Below, in pieces: positions 35,841-45,327 of a DNA stretch of 64,000 bases. Below the pieces are notes generated by a model that was not told the DNA's origin, did no database searches, and saw only the letters and a list, made by a program, of their open reading frames with translations. Source of the DNA: Kosakonia sp. BYX6. Lineage in GTDB: Bacteria > Pseudomonadota > Gammaproteobacteria > Enterobacterales > Enterobacteriaceae. A program made the position numbers and the translations under genes. Every line of letters begins with the position of its first letter. Position 1 is the first letter of the stretch. The stretch lies in assembly GCF_038449125.1 (NCBI RefSeq), contig NZ_CP151800.1:2390406-2454405 (forward strand), written 5' to 3'.

Positions 35841-36781
35841 GCCATCGACAAAACCGGCTTAACGATCCGCCCCGGCGTGTGATAAAGCGCCAACGCCTCT
35901 GCCCAGTGCGCCAGCCCGAACAGCGCGACCTCGCTACAGCGGCTGCGGCGTAATTGTTCCCAAATGTCTAAAAATGCCTGCTGCCACGCGGCGGCGGGCA
36001 TGGCATCCAGGTAGTTACGGATATGGAACCAATGCACGCGGGGAAGACGCTGTTGGATATCAAACGGCTGCCCGGAGAGCAGGCCATAACTGATAAACAA
36101 CCCGCTGCGCGGCAGGGTTTGCAACAGCAATTGCGCCAGCGCGCCGCCGGTGGCGTCGTACACGATATCCGCTTTCGCGGTTGCCTTTTCAATGGCGGCG
36201 GTGTCGGTTTGCGCGAGGGGAATGACGCCCATCTCTGCCAGCCGTTGGGCATGGATCCCTGATCGATAAATTCCCGTCACGCTTTTCGCACCGTTCAACC
36301 GCGCCCACTGGGCAAGATACCCGGCGCAATCGGAACCTGCCGCGGTGACCAGCACATGTTTGCCGCGCGCCGGATAGAGTTGCAGCATCAGATGCGCAGC
36401 CAGCGGGTTGATATACGCTCTTGCCGCCAGCGCATCGTCAATATCGTCCGGGACGCGGATCGCCAGTTCTGCCGGGCAATCAACATACTGTTGCCAGGTG
36501 CCCTGGCCGCGCAGAGGAAGCACGCGCTGGCCGAGTAAATGCGCCGCGTCCGGCGTGGTTTCACTCACGATCCCCATGCCTTCATAACCGGCGACGGCGG
36601 GCAGGGTGATTCGGTGGCTGTACGCCCCGGAAACCGGGATTACATCGGAAGCATTCATCGGCGCGAGGCGCATTTTGACACGGATGTTTCCCGGTGCCAG
36701 CGCCGTCAATTCGCGGGTTTCAAGTTGCAGGGTTTCCTGGGGTTCACCAAAACTTCTGAAGACAACCGCTGTGTTATACAT
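35837..36781 (-). CDS. Zinc-independent MDR-family quinone/enoyl reductase-like protein
   Basis: About 314 residues of the medium-chain dehydrogenase/reductase superfamily. The N-terminal GroES-like half has FGEPQETLQLETRELTALAPG and APMNASDVIPVSG. VAGYEGMGIV and the nucleotide-binding VLVTAAGSDCAGYLAQWARLNG follow. No catalytic zinc cysteine is evident, so it is a quinone-oxidoreductase or enoyl-thioester-reductase type like MECR. The open frame begins with GTG 36790; ATG 36781 is the simpler start. It is divergent from the beta-lactamase with 46 bases between. Confidence 0.83.
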   Translation of the reverse strand: MYNTAVVFRSFGEPQETLQLETRELTALAPGNIRVKMRLAPMNASDVIPVSGAYSHRITLPAVAGYEGMGIVSETTPDAAHLLGQRVLPLRGQGTWQQYVDCPAELAIRVPDDIDDALAARAYINPLAAHLMLQLYPARGKHVLVTAAGSDCAGYLAQWARLNGAKSVTGIYRSGIHAQRLAEMGVIPLAQTDTAAIEKATAKADIVYDATGGALAQLLLQTLPRSGLFISYGLLSGQPFDIQQRLPRVHWFHIRNYLDAMPAAAWQQAFLDIWEQLRRSRCSEVALFGLAHWAEALALYHTPGRIVKPVLSMA

Positions 36782-36827
36782 TATCCGCACTCCGTTAGAT
36801 CATTCAGCCTGTTAAAGGATTATACCC

Positions 36828-37697
36828 ATGCATTTCCCCGGCAAATCAATTTGTTCTCTGCTGCTGATCAGTGCGTTTACCGCCAACGCAGCAACCATCG
36901 ATAGCGCCAGCCTGACGGCGATTGCCCGGTTACAGGAAGCCCGGCTTGATGCCCGCATCGGTATTGCGGTGATCGATACCGCCACGGGCAAGTCGGTAAG
37001 TTATCGCGGGGATGAGCGTTTTCCGCTGAACAGTACGCATAAAGCGCTGTTGTGCGGCGCGTTGCTGAGCAAAGTCGACAAAGGTGAACTGTCGCTGGCA
37101 GAGAAAACACAGTTCACCCGCGATGCGCTGGTGGAGTACTCGCCGGTGACCAGCCAGTTTGTTGCACCGAAAAGCATGAACTGGCAACAGTTGTGCAGCG
37201 CGGCGGTGAGCCACAGTGATAACACCGCCGCAAACCTGGTGGCGAATAAGCTGGGTGGGCCGAAGGCGGTCACGCGTTTTTGGATGGATTTGGGTGACAG
37301 TGTCACTAGAGTCGACCGCAGTGAACCACAGTTGAATAGTGCAATTCCCGCCGATCTGCGCGATACCACCTCGCCGCTTGCCGTCAGCCAGACATTACAA
37401 AAACTCGCGCTCGGTAATGTGCTGAAACCGCAATCCCGCGCATTGTTGGTGCAGTGGCTGCGCGAGGATAAGGTTGCGGATGCGCTGCTGCGCTCCGTGC
37501 TGCCTGCCGGTTGGTCGATGGGTGATAAAACCGGGGCGGGCGCGTACGGTTCGCGCTCCATTATCAGCGTTGTCTGGCCGAAAACGGGTAAGCCGATCAT
37601 CGTCTCAATCTATATCACGCAAACCCAGGCGACACTTTCGCAAAGCAACGAGGCGATTGCCCGGATGGGAAAAGCCATTTTTGAGGCGACGCACTAA
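36828..37697 (+). CDS. Class A (serine) beta-lactamase, chromosomal
   Basis: A 289-residue periplasmic penicillinase-type enzyme. The signal peptide ends near residue 21 (TANA). Class A motifs are complete: STHK (Ambler 70-73), SDN (130-132), EPQLN with E166, and KTG (234-236). Cysteines equivalent to 77 and 123 (ALLCG, QQLCSAA) could form the TEM/SHV-type disulfide, and Y105 is kept in VEYSP. Position 237-238 is A-G, as in narrow-spectrum enzymes. AAAGGA precedes the ATG. No ampR-like gene is adjacent. Its spectrum cannot be told from sequence. Confidence 0.93.
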   Translation: MHFPGKSICSLLLISAFTANAATIDSASLTAIARLQEARLDARIGIAVIDTATGKSVSYRGDERFPLNSTHKALLCGALLSKVDKGELSLAEKTQFTRDALVEYSPVTSQFVAPKSMNWQQLCSAAVSHSDNTAANLVANKLGGPKAVTRFWMDLGDSVTRVDRSEPQLNSAIPADLRDTTSPLAVSQTLQKLALGNVLKPQSRALLVQWLREDKVADALLRSVLPAGWSMGDKTGAGAYGSRSIISVVWPKTGKPIIVSIYITQTQATLSQSNEAIARMGKAIFEATH

Positions 37698-37781
37698 CTC
37701 ACACTGCCCCCACTGTACGCCCCATGGGTTTGCCGATTATCGACTATGATCAACTTCGTGGCATCGTGGAGAGGAAGTTGC

Positions 37782-39569
37782 ATGACGTCGAAAGCGTTTA
37801 CAAAAACATGGGGTGCGGAGTTTATTGCCGACGGCACGGTGCGTTTTCGGCTGTGGGCGACGGGTCAGGAAAATGTTTCGCTGCGGCTTGCCGGGCAGAC
37901 GGTCAACATGGACCCGATCGGCGATGGCTGGTTTGATGTCACCGTAACAGGTGTCGCGCCGGGGGCGGAGTATCAGTTTGTTCTCGCGGATGGCAGAGCG
38001 GTTGCCGATCCCGCGTCGCGCGGGCAATTATCGGATGTTAACGGCCCGTCGTTAGTTGTCGACCCTGCGCGTTATGTCTGGCAAAACACGGGCTGGAAAG
38101 GCCGCCGCTGGGAAGAAGCGGTGGTGTATGAACTGCATATCGGCACGTTTACCCCGCAAGGGACGTTCCAGGCGGCGATGGAGAAGCTGCCTTATCTCGC
38201 AGAACTCGGTATCACGATGATTGAGGTGATGCCGGTGTCGCAATTTGGCGGCAATCGCGGCTGGGGCTATGACGGTGTGCTGTTGTATGCGCCACATTCC
38301 GCTTACGGTTCGCCGGATGATTTCAAAGCGTTTATCGATACCGCGCACGGCTTTGGCCTGTCGGTGGTGCTTGATATTGTGCTTAACCACTTCGGCCCGG
38401 AAGGCAATTATCTGCCGCTGCTGTCGCCGGATTTCTTCCATAAAGCGCGCATGACGCCGTGGGGCGCGGGCATCGCCTATGATGTCGACGCGGTTCGCCA
38501 GTATATTGCGCAAGCACCGCTCTACTGGCTGCGGGAGTTTAACCTCGATGGCCTGCGTTTCGATGCCATCGACCAGATTGAAGATGATAGTGACCCGCAT
38601 ATCCTCGTTGAGATTGCACAGCGGATTCGCGCGGAAATCACCGATCGGCCAATTCACCTGACGACGGAAGATTGTCGCAATATCACGTCGCTGCATCCGC
38701 GTAATGCGGATGGAACAGCACCGCTGTTTACCGGTGAATGGAATGATGATTTCCATAACGCCGTGCATGTCTTCGCCACTGGCGAAACTCACGCTTACTA
38801 TCAGGATTTTGCCGGGGAACCGGAAAAATGGTTGGCCCGCGTATTGGCGGAAGGTTTTGCGTACCAGGGCGAGATTTCGGCGCAATCGGGCGAGCCGCGC
38901 GGTGTAGATAGTACCCAACAGCCGCCGGTGGCGTTTGTCGATTTTATCCAGAACCACGATCAGGTGGGGAACCGCGCACAAGGCGAAAGGCTGATTGCGC
39001 TGGCGGGCGCGGATCGCACGCGCGTGCTGCTCGCCACGCTGTTACTGTCGCCGCATATTCCGTTGCTGTTTATGGGCGAAGAGTATGGTGAAACCCATCC
39101 TTTCCTGTTTTTTACCGATTTTCATGGCGAGTTAGCCAACGCCGTTCGTGAAGGTCGCACCCGCGAATTTGCTGGTCACGCCGGGCATGAGGGTGAAAAT
39201 GTGCCCGATCCGAACGATCTGGAGACGTTTCGTCGCTCGCAACTGGACTGGAACACCGCGCAGAGCGAAGAGGGTCAACGCTGGCTGGCGTTTAGCCGCG
39301 AACTGCTGGCGTTGCGCCAAACGCACATTGTGCCGCTGCTGGCTAATGCGAAAACCCATACCGGCGAGGTGGTGAAAACCGCACCCGGTTTGATTGCTGT
39401 GCGTTGGGCTTTCCCGAACGGCACGCTGTCGATGGCGCTGAACATCAGCGAGGTGCGCCAGCCGCTGCCTGACTTGCCGGGCGAAACGCTTTTTGCCTGG
39501 CCTGCTGTGACAAACGAATTGCCGCAGAATGCCATTCTTGTGCGCCTTTCCCTGGGAGAAGCTCCGTGA
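37782..39569 (+). CDS. treZ: Malto-oligosyltrehalose trehalohydrolase TreZ
   Basis: About 595 residues of GH13. It releases trehalose from maltooligosyl-trehalose made by TreY. An N-terminal carbohydrate-binding module (WGAEFIADGTVRFRLWAT) is followed by the barrel with VVYELHIGTFTPQGTF, DIVLNHFGPEGNY, LDGLRFDAIDQI (nucleophile Asp), HLTTEDCRN (general acid Glu) and DFIQNHDQVGNRAQG. ATG 37782 after GAGGAAG is preferred to the open frame from 37746. The stop overlaps the GTG start of treY. Confidence 0.95.
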   Translation: MTSKAFTKTWGAEFIADGTVRFRLWATGQENVSLRLAGQTVNMDPIGDGWFDVTVTGVAPGAEYQFVLADGRAVADPASRGQLSDVNGPSLVVDPARYVWQNTGWKGRRWEEAVVYELHIGTFTPQGTFQAAMEKLPYLAELGITMIEVMPVSQFGGNRGWGYDGVLLYAPHSAYGSPDDFKAFIDTAHGFGLSVVLDIVLNHFGPEGNYLPLLSPDFFHKARMTPWGAGIAYDVDAVRQYIAQAPLYWLREFNLDGLRFDAIDQIEDDSDPHILVEIAQRIRAEITDRPIHLTTEDCRNITSLHPRNADGTAPLFTGEWNDDFHNAVHVFATGETHAYYQDFAGEPEKWLARVLAEGFAYQGEISAQSGEPRGVDSTQQPPVAFVDFIQNHDQVGNRAQGERLIALAGADRTRVLLATLLLSPHIPLLFMGEEYGETHPFLFFTDFHGELANAVREGRTREFAGHAGHEGENVPDPNDLETFRRSQLDWNTAQSEEGQRWLAFSRELLALRQTHIVPLLANAKTHTGEVVKTAPGLIAVRWAFPNGTLSMALNISEVRQPLPDLPGETLFAWPAVTNELPQNAILVRLSLGEAP

Positions 39570-42076
39570 CAACGCCAACTGCAACGTACCGTATTCAGTT
39601 TCGTAACGGCATGACTTTTGCGCGTGCCGCCAAACGGGTGCCTTATTTAAAGAAGCTCGGCATCAGCCACCTGTACGCGTCACCGATCTTTACCGCCACG
39701 GCCGGTTCGACCCACGGTTATGACGTGACTGACGCCAATGAAATTGATCCCGCGCTCGGTGGCCGCGAAGGGTTTGATTTGCTGGTACAAGCGCTGAAAA
39801 AAGCCGGCTTGGGTTTGATTCTCGATATTGTGCCGAACCATATGGCCGCGTCGCTGGAAAACCGCTGGTGGCGCGATGTGATCGCGCAAGGTGAAAACAG
39901 CCCGTATGCCCGCCATTTCGATATCGACTGGTCACGCCGCCTGACATTGCCTTTCCTGGGCGAGGATTTTGACATCGTGGTCGGAAAGGGCGAGCTGACG
40001 GTAAAGCCGGATCCTGAAACCGGCAAACCAGCGTTTGCCTACTATGAAAATGTGTATCCGCTGGTGGCGGAAAGCTGGCAGGGCCGCGAGCAGGACGTGT
40101 TAAGTCTGACCGATCCCGCGCGCATCGCCGAGTTGCATGCGCAACAACCCTGGCGGCTGATGTGCTGGCGCGATGCGGCGAACGAACTCTCTTATCGCCG
40201 CTTTTTCGAGATAACCGGCCTTGTGGGTATGCGCGTTGAAGACGAGCAGGTGTTTGATGATACCCACCGGCTTATCCTCGAATTGGTGCAGAGCGGTGCG
40301 GTCGACGGATTGCGCGTCGATCATGTGGATGGGCTTGCCGACCCGCAGGGTTACCTCACGCGGTTGCGGCAAAAAGCCGGGACGGATTGCTACATCACCG
40401 TCGAGAAGATCCTCGGCAAAGGCGAACATCTGCCAGAAGCGTGGCCGGTTTCCGGCACCACAGGGTATGAATTTATTGCGGCGCTGTCGGATGTGCTGGT
40501 GGATGACGAGAAAATCGACCGCCTGCGCGAGGCGTACCATCATGTGGTCGGCAGAACAGTGGATATGAAAGCCGAACTGCGGGCGGCGAAACTATTGATG
40601 GTTGACCGCAATTTCGCAGGCGAATTCAGCACGCTGTTGCGCCTCGCGATGGACATCAGCAACACCGAAACCCCGTCGCCGCGAGAAGAAGCGGTGCGGC
40701 AGGCGCTGCGCGAGTTGCTGATTGCATTCCCGGTTTACCGCACCTATGGCACGGCGCAGGGCTTGCCGCCTGCGGATCGCGCGCTGCTGCAAAAAATCGT
40801 TGAGAAGGTTAATGCCAGCCGCTATGCGCCCGATCCCGCTGCGCTGGGGTTTATCACCCGCGTGTTGACCGGCGAGGTTGCGAAAAATGCGCGTGATGAG
40901 GCGGCGCATTTCCGCACCCGTTTCCAGCAACTGACCGGGCCGCTGATGGCGAAATCGGTGGAAGATACGCTGTTTTTCCGCCAGAACATGGACCTTGCGC
41001 TCAATGAAGTCGGGGCAGAACCGTTACAACGTAACTTTTCATTAAGCCGCTTTCACGCTGAAATGCAGACGCGCCTTGAACGGCAGCCGAATGCGCTTTC
41101 CGCCACATCGACCCATGATACAAAACGCGGGGAAGATGCCCGCGCCAGGCTGTACGCACTGACCGAAGCGCCCGAACGCTGGGCGGAATGCGTTGAGCGC
41201 TGGCGGGAAATGAACAAGGCGAAAGTGAGCCCGCTTGATGACGGCCCTGCACCGCGGCCTGCGGTGGCATGGATGATTTATCAGGCGCTGGCGGGCGTTT
41301 GGCCCGTCACGCTGCAACCGGATGACGCGGAAGGATTAAAAGCACTGGAAGCGCGTTTTGTTGAATTTGTCGAGAAAGCGCTGCGCGAAGCCAAACAGCG
41401 CACCGACTGGGTGGATGGCAATGACGCCTATGAAAGTGCGGTACTGGATTATGCTCGCCATCTGCTTTCACCGGGTAACCAACTGTTTTTGCAGGATTTC
41501 ACTACTGCACTGTTGCCATTTATTCGCGCCGGGCTGGTCAATAGCCTGACCCAGACGTTGATCAAACTGGCCGCACCCGGGGTGCCGGATATTTACCAGG
41601 GCAGCGAAGCGCTGAATTTTAGCCTTGTCGACCCGGATAACCGGCTGGCGCCGGATTATGGCGAACTGGAACGCTTGCTGGCGGCACAGGAACATGCCGA
41701 TCCGCGTTTGCAGGAAGGGTGGTCGAGCGGGCAACTGAAACAATCGTTTATCGCAAGACTGCTGCATTTGCGCCAACAGAAGCCCTCGCTGTTTCGCCAG
41801 GGTGAGTACATTGTGCTCAACGCCACCGGCGAACAGGCTGACAATGTTATCTCCTTTGCGCGCGTGGAAAACGATGACGCGCTGATTGTGCTGGCGCCGC
41901 GCCTGCTATTTGGCGCGCTGGAGGGCAGCCTCAATGGCGCAGTAATTCCGTTACCTGCGCGGCTGGCGCACCGTCATTATCGAGACATACTCAGCGGGGA
42001 GGATATTTTACTTAACGATCGGGTGAACCTGCGAACCATCGGCGGTTTTACCTTTGCGGTACTGGTAAGCGCATGA
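39566..42076 (+). CDS. treY: Malto-oligosyltrehalose synthase TreY
   Basis: An 836-residue GH13 enzyme that isomerises the terminal alpha-1,4 bond of maltodextrins to an alpha,alpha-1,1 bond. It has the family's N-terminal TATYRIQFRNGMTFA and HLYASPIF, the unusual long inserts, GLRVDHVDGL (nucleophile), VEKILG (acid) and ATSTHDTKRGEDARARL. The start is GTG at 39566, overlapping the treZ stop (GTGA), so translation is coupled. Usual family length is about 700-850 residues. Confidence 0.95.
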   Translation: MTTPTATYRIQFRNGMTFARAAKRVPYLKKLGISHLYASPIFTATAGSTHGYDVTDANEIDPALGGREGFDLLVQALKKAGLGLILDIVPNHMAASLENRWWRDVIAQGENSPYARHFDIDWSRRLTLPFLGEDFDIVVGKGELTVKPDPETGKPAFAYYENVYPLVAESWQGREQDVLSLTDPARIAELHAQQPWRLMCWRDAANELSYRRFFEITGLVGMRVEDEQVFDDTHRLILELVQSGAVDGLRVDHVDGLADPQGYLTRLRQKAGTDCYITVEKILGKGEHLPEAWPVSGTTGYEFIAALSDVLVDDEKIDRLREAYHHVVGRTVDMKAELRAAKLLMVDRNFAGEFSTLLRLAMDISNTETPSPREEAVRQALRELLIAFPVYRTYGTAQGLPPADRALLQKIVEKVNASRYAPDPAALGFITRVLTGEVAKNARDEAAHFRTRFQQLTGPLMAKSVEDTLFFRQNMDLALNEVGAEPLQRNFSLSRFHAEMQTRLERQPNALSATSTHDTKRGEDARARLYALTEAPERWAECVERWREMNKAKVSPLDDGPAPRPAVAWMIYQALAGVWPVTLQPDDAEGLKALEARFVEFVEKALREAKQRTDWVDGNDAYESAVLDYARHLLSPGNQLFLQDFTTALLPFIRAGLVNSLTQTLIKLAAPGVPDIYQGSEALNFSLVDPDNRLAPDYGELERLLAAQEHADPRLQEGWSSGQLKQSFIARLLHLRQQKPSLFRQGEYIVLNATGEQADNVISFARVENDDALIVLAPRLLFGALEGSLNGAVIPLPARLAHRHYRDILSGEDILLNDRVNLRTIGGFTFAVLVSA

Positions 42077-42144
42077 AGATGAAGGACGATGCGCTTGATT
42101 GCGGTTATAGCGAGTGACACGCTATTTGAGGCAGAGAGGGAAAG

Positions 42145-44220
42145 ATGTCTAACGATAAACCTTTTCACATCACGGCGGGGCACGGCCAACAACTCGGTGC
42201 GAATTTCGACGGCGAGGGCGTTAACTTTGCGCTTTTCTCCGCCCACGCGGAGCGCGTGGAACTCTGTCTTTATGATCCCAGCGGCCAACAGGAAATCGCC
42301 CGCCTTGAACTTCCCGAAAACACGCATGAAATCTGGCACGGCTATGTACCGGGTCTGCAACCTGGCGCGTTGTATGGTTACCGCGTTCACGGGCCTTTCG
42401 ACCCGGAAAACGGCCATCGCTTTAACCCAAACAAACTCCTCGTTGATCCGTATGCCCGCGAGCTGGTTGGCGATATCGCATGGAATGAAGCGCACTTTGC
42501 CTATGACCTGCTGCATGAAGATAAAGACCTGACGTTTGACGCGCGCGACAGTGCGCCGTTTACGCCAAAATGCCGGGTTATCGATACCAATGCGTTCGAC
42601 TGGCAGGATCAAAACCGCCCGGACATCGCGTGGCCGAAAGCGGTGATTTATGAAACCCACGTGAAAGGTTTTACCCAGCTTAACCCAGCAATCCCGCAGG
42701 ATTTGCGTGGCACATTTGAAGGGATGGGGCACAAGGCGACCGTCGATTACATCAAAAGTCTGGGCATCACGTCCGTCGAGCTGTTGCCAGTGCACTGGTT
42801 CCCGGACGATCAACATTTGCTGGATAAAGGCCTGCATAATTTTTGGGGTTACAACACGCTCGGTTTCTTTGCCCCGGCCTCGCGTTATTACGGTCCGCGC
42901 GGGATTCAGGGCTTCCGCGATATGGTACGTGCCTTTCATGACGCCGGTATCGAAGTGATCCTCGATGTGGTTTATAACCACACGGCAGAAGGCAACGAGC
43001 TGGGGCCGACGCTCTCGTTTAAAGGCATCGACAACTTTTCCTACTACCGCACGTTGCCAGATCAACACCGTTATTACATCAATGACACCGGCACAGGGAA
43101 CACCGTCAATACGTCGCACCCGCGGGTGTTGCAGATGATCATGGATTCCCTGCGTTACTGGGCGGAATCGATGCATATCGACGGTTTTCGCTTCGATTTG
43201 GGCACCATCCTTGGACGCGAACCGCAAGGGTTTGATCAGCGCGGCGGTTTCTTTGATGCGATGACGCAGGACCCGGTGCTGTCGAAACTGAAGCTGATTG
43301 GCGAGCCGTGGGATATCGGCCCCGGCGGTTACCAGGTCGGCGGCTTCCCGCCGGGTTGGGCGGAATGGAATGACAAATACCGCGATACGCTGCGCGAATA
43401 CTGGAAGGGCGACAATGTGTCGACGGATTTCGCCGCGCGGTTGCTCGGTTCCGGCGACCTCTACGACCAGCGTGGGCGTCGCCCGTGGGCCAGCGTCAAC
43501 TTCATCACCGCACATGACGGTTTCACGCTCAACGATCTGGTTTCGTACAACGACAAGCATAACGACGCCAACGGCGAAGATAACAATGACGGCCATAACG
43601 ACAACCGCTCCTATAACTACGGCGCGGAAGGGCCAACCGAGGATGAAGGGATTAATGCCGTGCGCGATCGCCAGAAGCGCAACTTCCTCGCGACGCTGTT
43701 GTTCTCCCACGGCACGCCCATGTTGCTGGCGGGCGACGAGTTTGGGCGCAGCCAGATGGGCAACAATAATGGCTATTGTCAGGACAGCGAGATTTCGTGG
43801 ATCCACTGGGACGCATTGCAGGGCGACGGCGAAGTGCTGCGGGAATTCACGCGTCAGGTGATTCAGCTTCGGGCGGAGCAGCCACTGTTACGCCGCGAGA
43901 ACTGGCGCGACGGTATGGAGATCAAATGGTACAACGCCGGCGGTGGCGAGCAGCTTCCTGAACAGTGGGAAGAAGGGACGACGCTCGGCGTCTACATTGG
44001 ACGTGCGGATCTGCAAGATGAACCGGGGATTTGGCATGACGTGTTGATGCTGTTCAACCCGTTCGAAGGCAATGTGCCGTTCCAGATCCCGCAATTTGGC
44101 GAGGGCGGATGGGTACTGGAACTGACAACCTCCGATACGGTGAAACGCGGCATTGTCATCACCAAAGAGAAAGATTTTGAATTAGAAGGCCGCAGTATCG
44201 CGCTGTTCCGCCGCCCCTGA
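42145..44220 (+). CDS. glgX: Glycogen debranching enzyme GlgX (TreX-like)
   Basis: A 691-residue isoamylase-type GH13 enzyme that removes alpha-1,6 branches from glycogen, giving linear maltodextrins for TreY. Motifs: CBM48-like N-terminus (GVNFALFSAHAERVELCLYD), VIYETHVKGFTQ, DVVYNHTAEG, GFRFDLG (nucleophile), LIGEPWD (acid) and FITAHDGFTL. It is the third gene of the trehalose operon, 68 bases after treY with its own ribosome site (GAGAGGGAAAG). E. coli GlgX is a shorter paralogue in the glycogen operon; a second core copy may exist outside the window. Confidence 0.95.
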   Translation: MSNDKPFHITAGHGQQLGANFDGEGVNFALFSAHAERVELCLYDPSGQQEIARLELPENTHEIWHGYVPGLQPGALYGYRVHGPFDPENGHRFNPNKLLVDPYARELVGDIAWNEAHFAYDLLHEDKDLTFDARDSAPFTPKCRVIDTNAFDWQDQNRPDIAWPKAVIYETHVKGFTQLNPAIPQDLRGTFEGMGHKATVDYIKSLGITSVELLPVHWFPDDQHLLDKGLHNFWGYNTLGFFAPASRYYGPRGIQGFRDMVRAFHDAGIEVILDVVYNHTAEGNELGPTLSFKGIDNFSYYRTLPDQHRYYINDTGTGNTVNTSHPRVLQMIMDSLRYWAESMHIDGFRFDLGTILGREPQGFDQRGGFFDAMTQDPVLSKLKLIGEPWDIGPGGYQVGGFPPGWAEWNDKYRDTLREYWKGDNVSTDFAARLLGSGDLYDQRGRRPWASVNFITAHDGFTLNDLVSYNDKHNDANGEDNNDGHNDNRSYNYGAEGPTEDEGINAVRDRQKRNFLATLLFSHGTPMLLAGDEFGRSQMGNNNGYCQDSEISWIHWDALQGDGEVLREFTRQVIQLRAEQPLLRRENWRDGMEIKWYNAGGGEQLPEQWEEGTTLGVYIGRADLQDEPGIWHDVLMLFNPFEGNVPFQIPQFGEGGWVLELTTSDTVKRGIVITKEKDFELEGRSIALFRRP

Positions 44221-44239
44221 ATTCACCGCCGGGCAGACT

Positions 44240-44268
44240 CAGGCGCACAGGTTGCGCCTGATTTTTTC
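44240..44268 (+). terminator. Rho-independent terminator of the trehalose operon
   Basis: CAGGCGCA-CAGGT-TGCGCCTG is a perfect 8-bp stem followed by ATTTTTT and a second T run. Confidence 0.92.
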
Positions 44269-44276
44269 TTTTTTTA

Positions 44277-44301
44277 GCAATATTTCTCTCGCTGATTCGT
44301 C
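44277..44301 (+). promoter_or_regulatory. Possible ECF-type promoter of the second sigma operon
   Basis: GCAAT (44277-44281) and CGTC (44298-44301) are 16 bases apart, differing by one base from the GGAAT-N16-CGTC element of the catalase operon. It lies 49 bases before the membrane-protein start. The tract could also belong to the terminator, so confidence is low. Confidence 0.3.
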
Positions 44302-44349
44302 TACTTCATCACAGGCAATTATTCATTAAGCTGATGGAGTATAAAAAAG

Positions 44350-44784
44350 ATGAGAGATTTCGATATGCGTGAACATCGTCATGGGTTCGGCCGCCACCGC
44401 ATGGCTAAGCCGCTTATCATCGGCGTTGTGGTGTTTGTGGCGCTCGGCCTGGTGGTCATGTCGCTGTGGAATGCGCTGTTGCCCGCCATTCTGGGCGTGA
44501 AAAGCATTGGGTTCTGGCAGGCGCTGGGGATTTTAGTGCTGTCGCGCATTCTGTTTGGCGGGCTTGGTTTTCGGCCGGGAATGTTCAGCGGCGCGCACCG
44601 GCGCATGCATGAACGCTGGATGCAGATGACGCCAGAACAGCGTGAAGCTTTTGTCCAGCAGCGCCGTGACGGGTTCCGCCATCACGGACATTGCGGCTGG
44701 CATGGGCGTCGGGATCCGCGTCAACAACCCGACGATAACGGCACGACTTCAGGTGAAGCAGATGAAAATCGCCATGGCGGCTGA
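44350..44784 (+). CDS. His-rich two-span membrane protein encoded before an ECF sigma factor
   Basis: A 144-residue protein. A short His/Arg-rich N-terminus is followed by two membrane spans (about residues 20-45 and 53-72), then a C-terminal cytoplasmic or periplasmic tail with MTPEQREAFVQQRRDG and HHGHCGWHGRRD. The tail recalls metal-binding or CpxP-like sequences only loosely; there is no recognised family. It overlaps the downstream sigma gene by 23 bases, so it probably forms a regulatory pair with it (an anti-sigma or sensor role is inferred). Confidence 0.72.
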   Translation: MRDFDMREHRHGFGRHRMAKPLIIGVVVFVALGLVVMSLWNALLPAILGVKSIGFWQALGILVLSRILFGGLGFRPGMFSGAHRRMHERWMQMTPEQREAFVQQRRDGFRHHGHCGWHGRRDPRQQPDDNGTTSGEADENRHGG

Positions 44785-45322
44785 GTCGCGGCTGATATCT
44801 GCAATCAGCGCTTGTCGATCCCGGCTGAGCGCGTTTATCCGCGGTCGTTCAGCGCCCAGCGATGACGCCGAAGACATCTTGCAGGAAGTGACGTATCAGT
44901 TGATGAAAGTGGAACAGCCGGTGGAGAACGTCGCCGCCTGGCTGTTTCGCGCCGCGCGGAATGAGATGACCGACCGGGCGCGAAAAAAGCGCGAAGTGCC
45001 TTTTTCCGGACTGTTTGAAAATGATGACCACGAAACCTTCGCCGAAGATGAACTGGCAGAAACCCTGTTTGGCGTGGCGCAAACGCCCGAAGATGAGTAT
45101 CTGAAAGCGTTGTTATGGGAAGAGTTTGGCAATGCGCTGTCCGGGTTACCGGCGGCGCAGCGCGAGGTGTTCGAAAAAACCGAACTGCAAGGCTACAGTT
45201 TCAAAGCGTTGGCAGAAGAGCAGGGCGTGAGCGTGCAGGCGCTGCTCTCGCGCAAACACAAAGCCGTGCTCTATCTGCGTACGCGCATGCGAAATCTTTA
45301 TGATGAACTGATGGAAGATTAA
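44762..45322 (+). CDS. ECF-family RNA polymerase sigma factor (second in window)
   Basis: A 186-residue ECF sigma factor. Region 2 occupies about residues 10-75 (SRLSAFIRGRSAPSDDAEDILQEV, AAWLFRAARNEMTDRARKK) and region 4 about 115-175 (LSGLPAAQREVF, YSFKALAEEQGVSVQALLSRKHKAV). The middle linker is long and acidic. ATG 44762 is chosen because AGGTGA lies 3-8 bases upstream and the domain starts there; longer frames run back into the previous gene. It overlaps the His-rich membrane protein gene and converges on digH. Confidence 0.85.
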   Translation: MKIAMAAESRLISAISACRSRLSAFIRGRSAPSDDAEDILQEVTYQLMKVEQPVENVAAWLFRAARNEMTDRARKKREVPFSGLFENDDHETFAEDELAETLFGVAQTPEDEYLKALLWEEFGNALSGLPAAQREVFEKTELQGYSFKALAEEQGVSVQALLSRKHKAVLYLRTRMRNLYDELMED

Positions 45323-45327
45323 CCCCG

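Noticed and set aside
38052-38981. 309-codon minus-strand frame inside treZ
   Set aside because: Antisense to the TreZ catalytic barrel; no domain and no promoter or ribosome site.
41977-43806. 609-codon open frame on the minus strand across treY and glgX
   Set aside because: It lies antisense to two clearly recognised enzymes with full motifs. Long antisense frames are expected in G/C-rich third-position sequence, and the translation has no recognisable domain.
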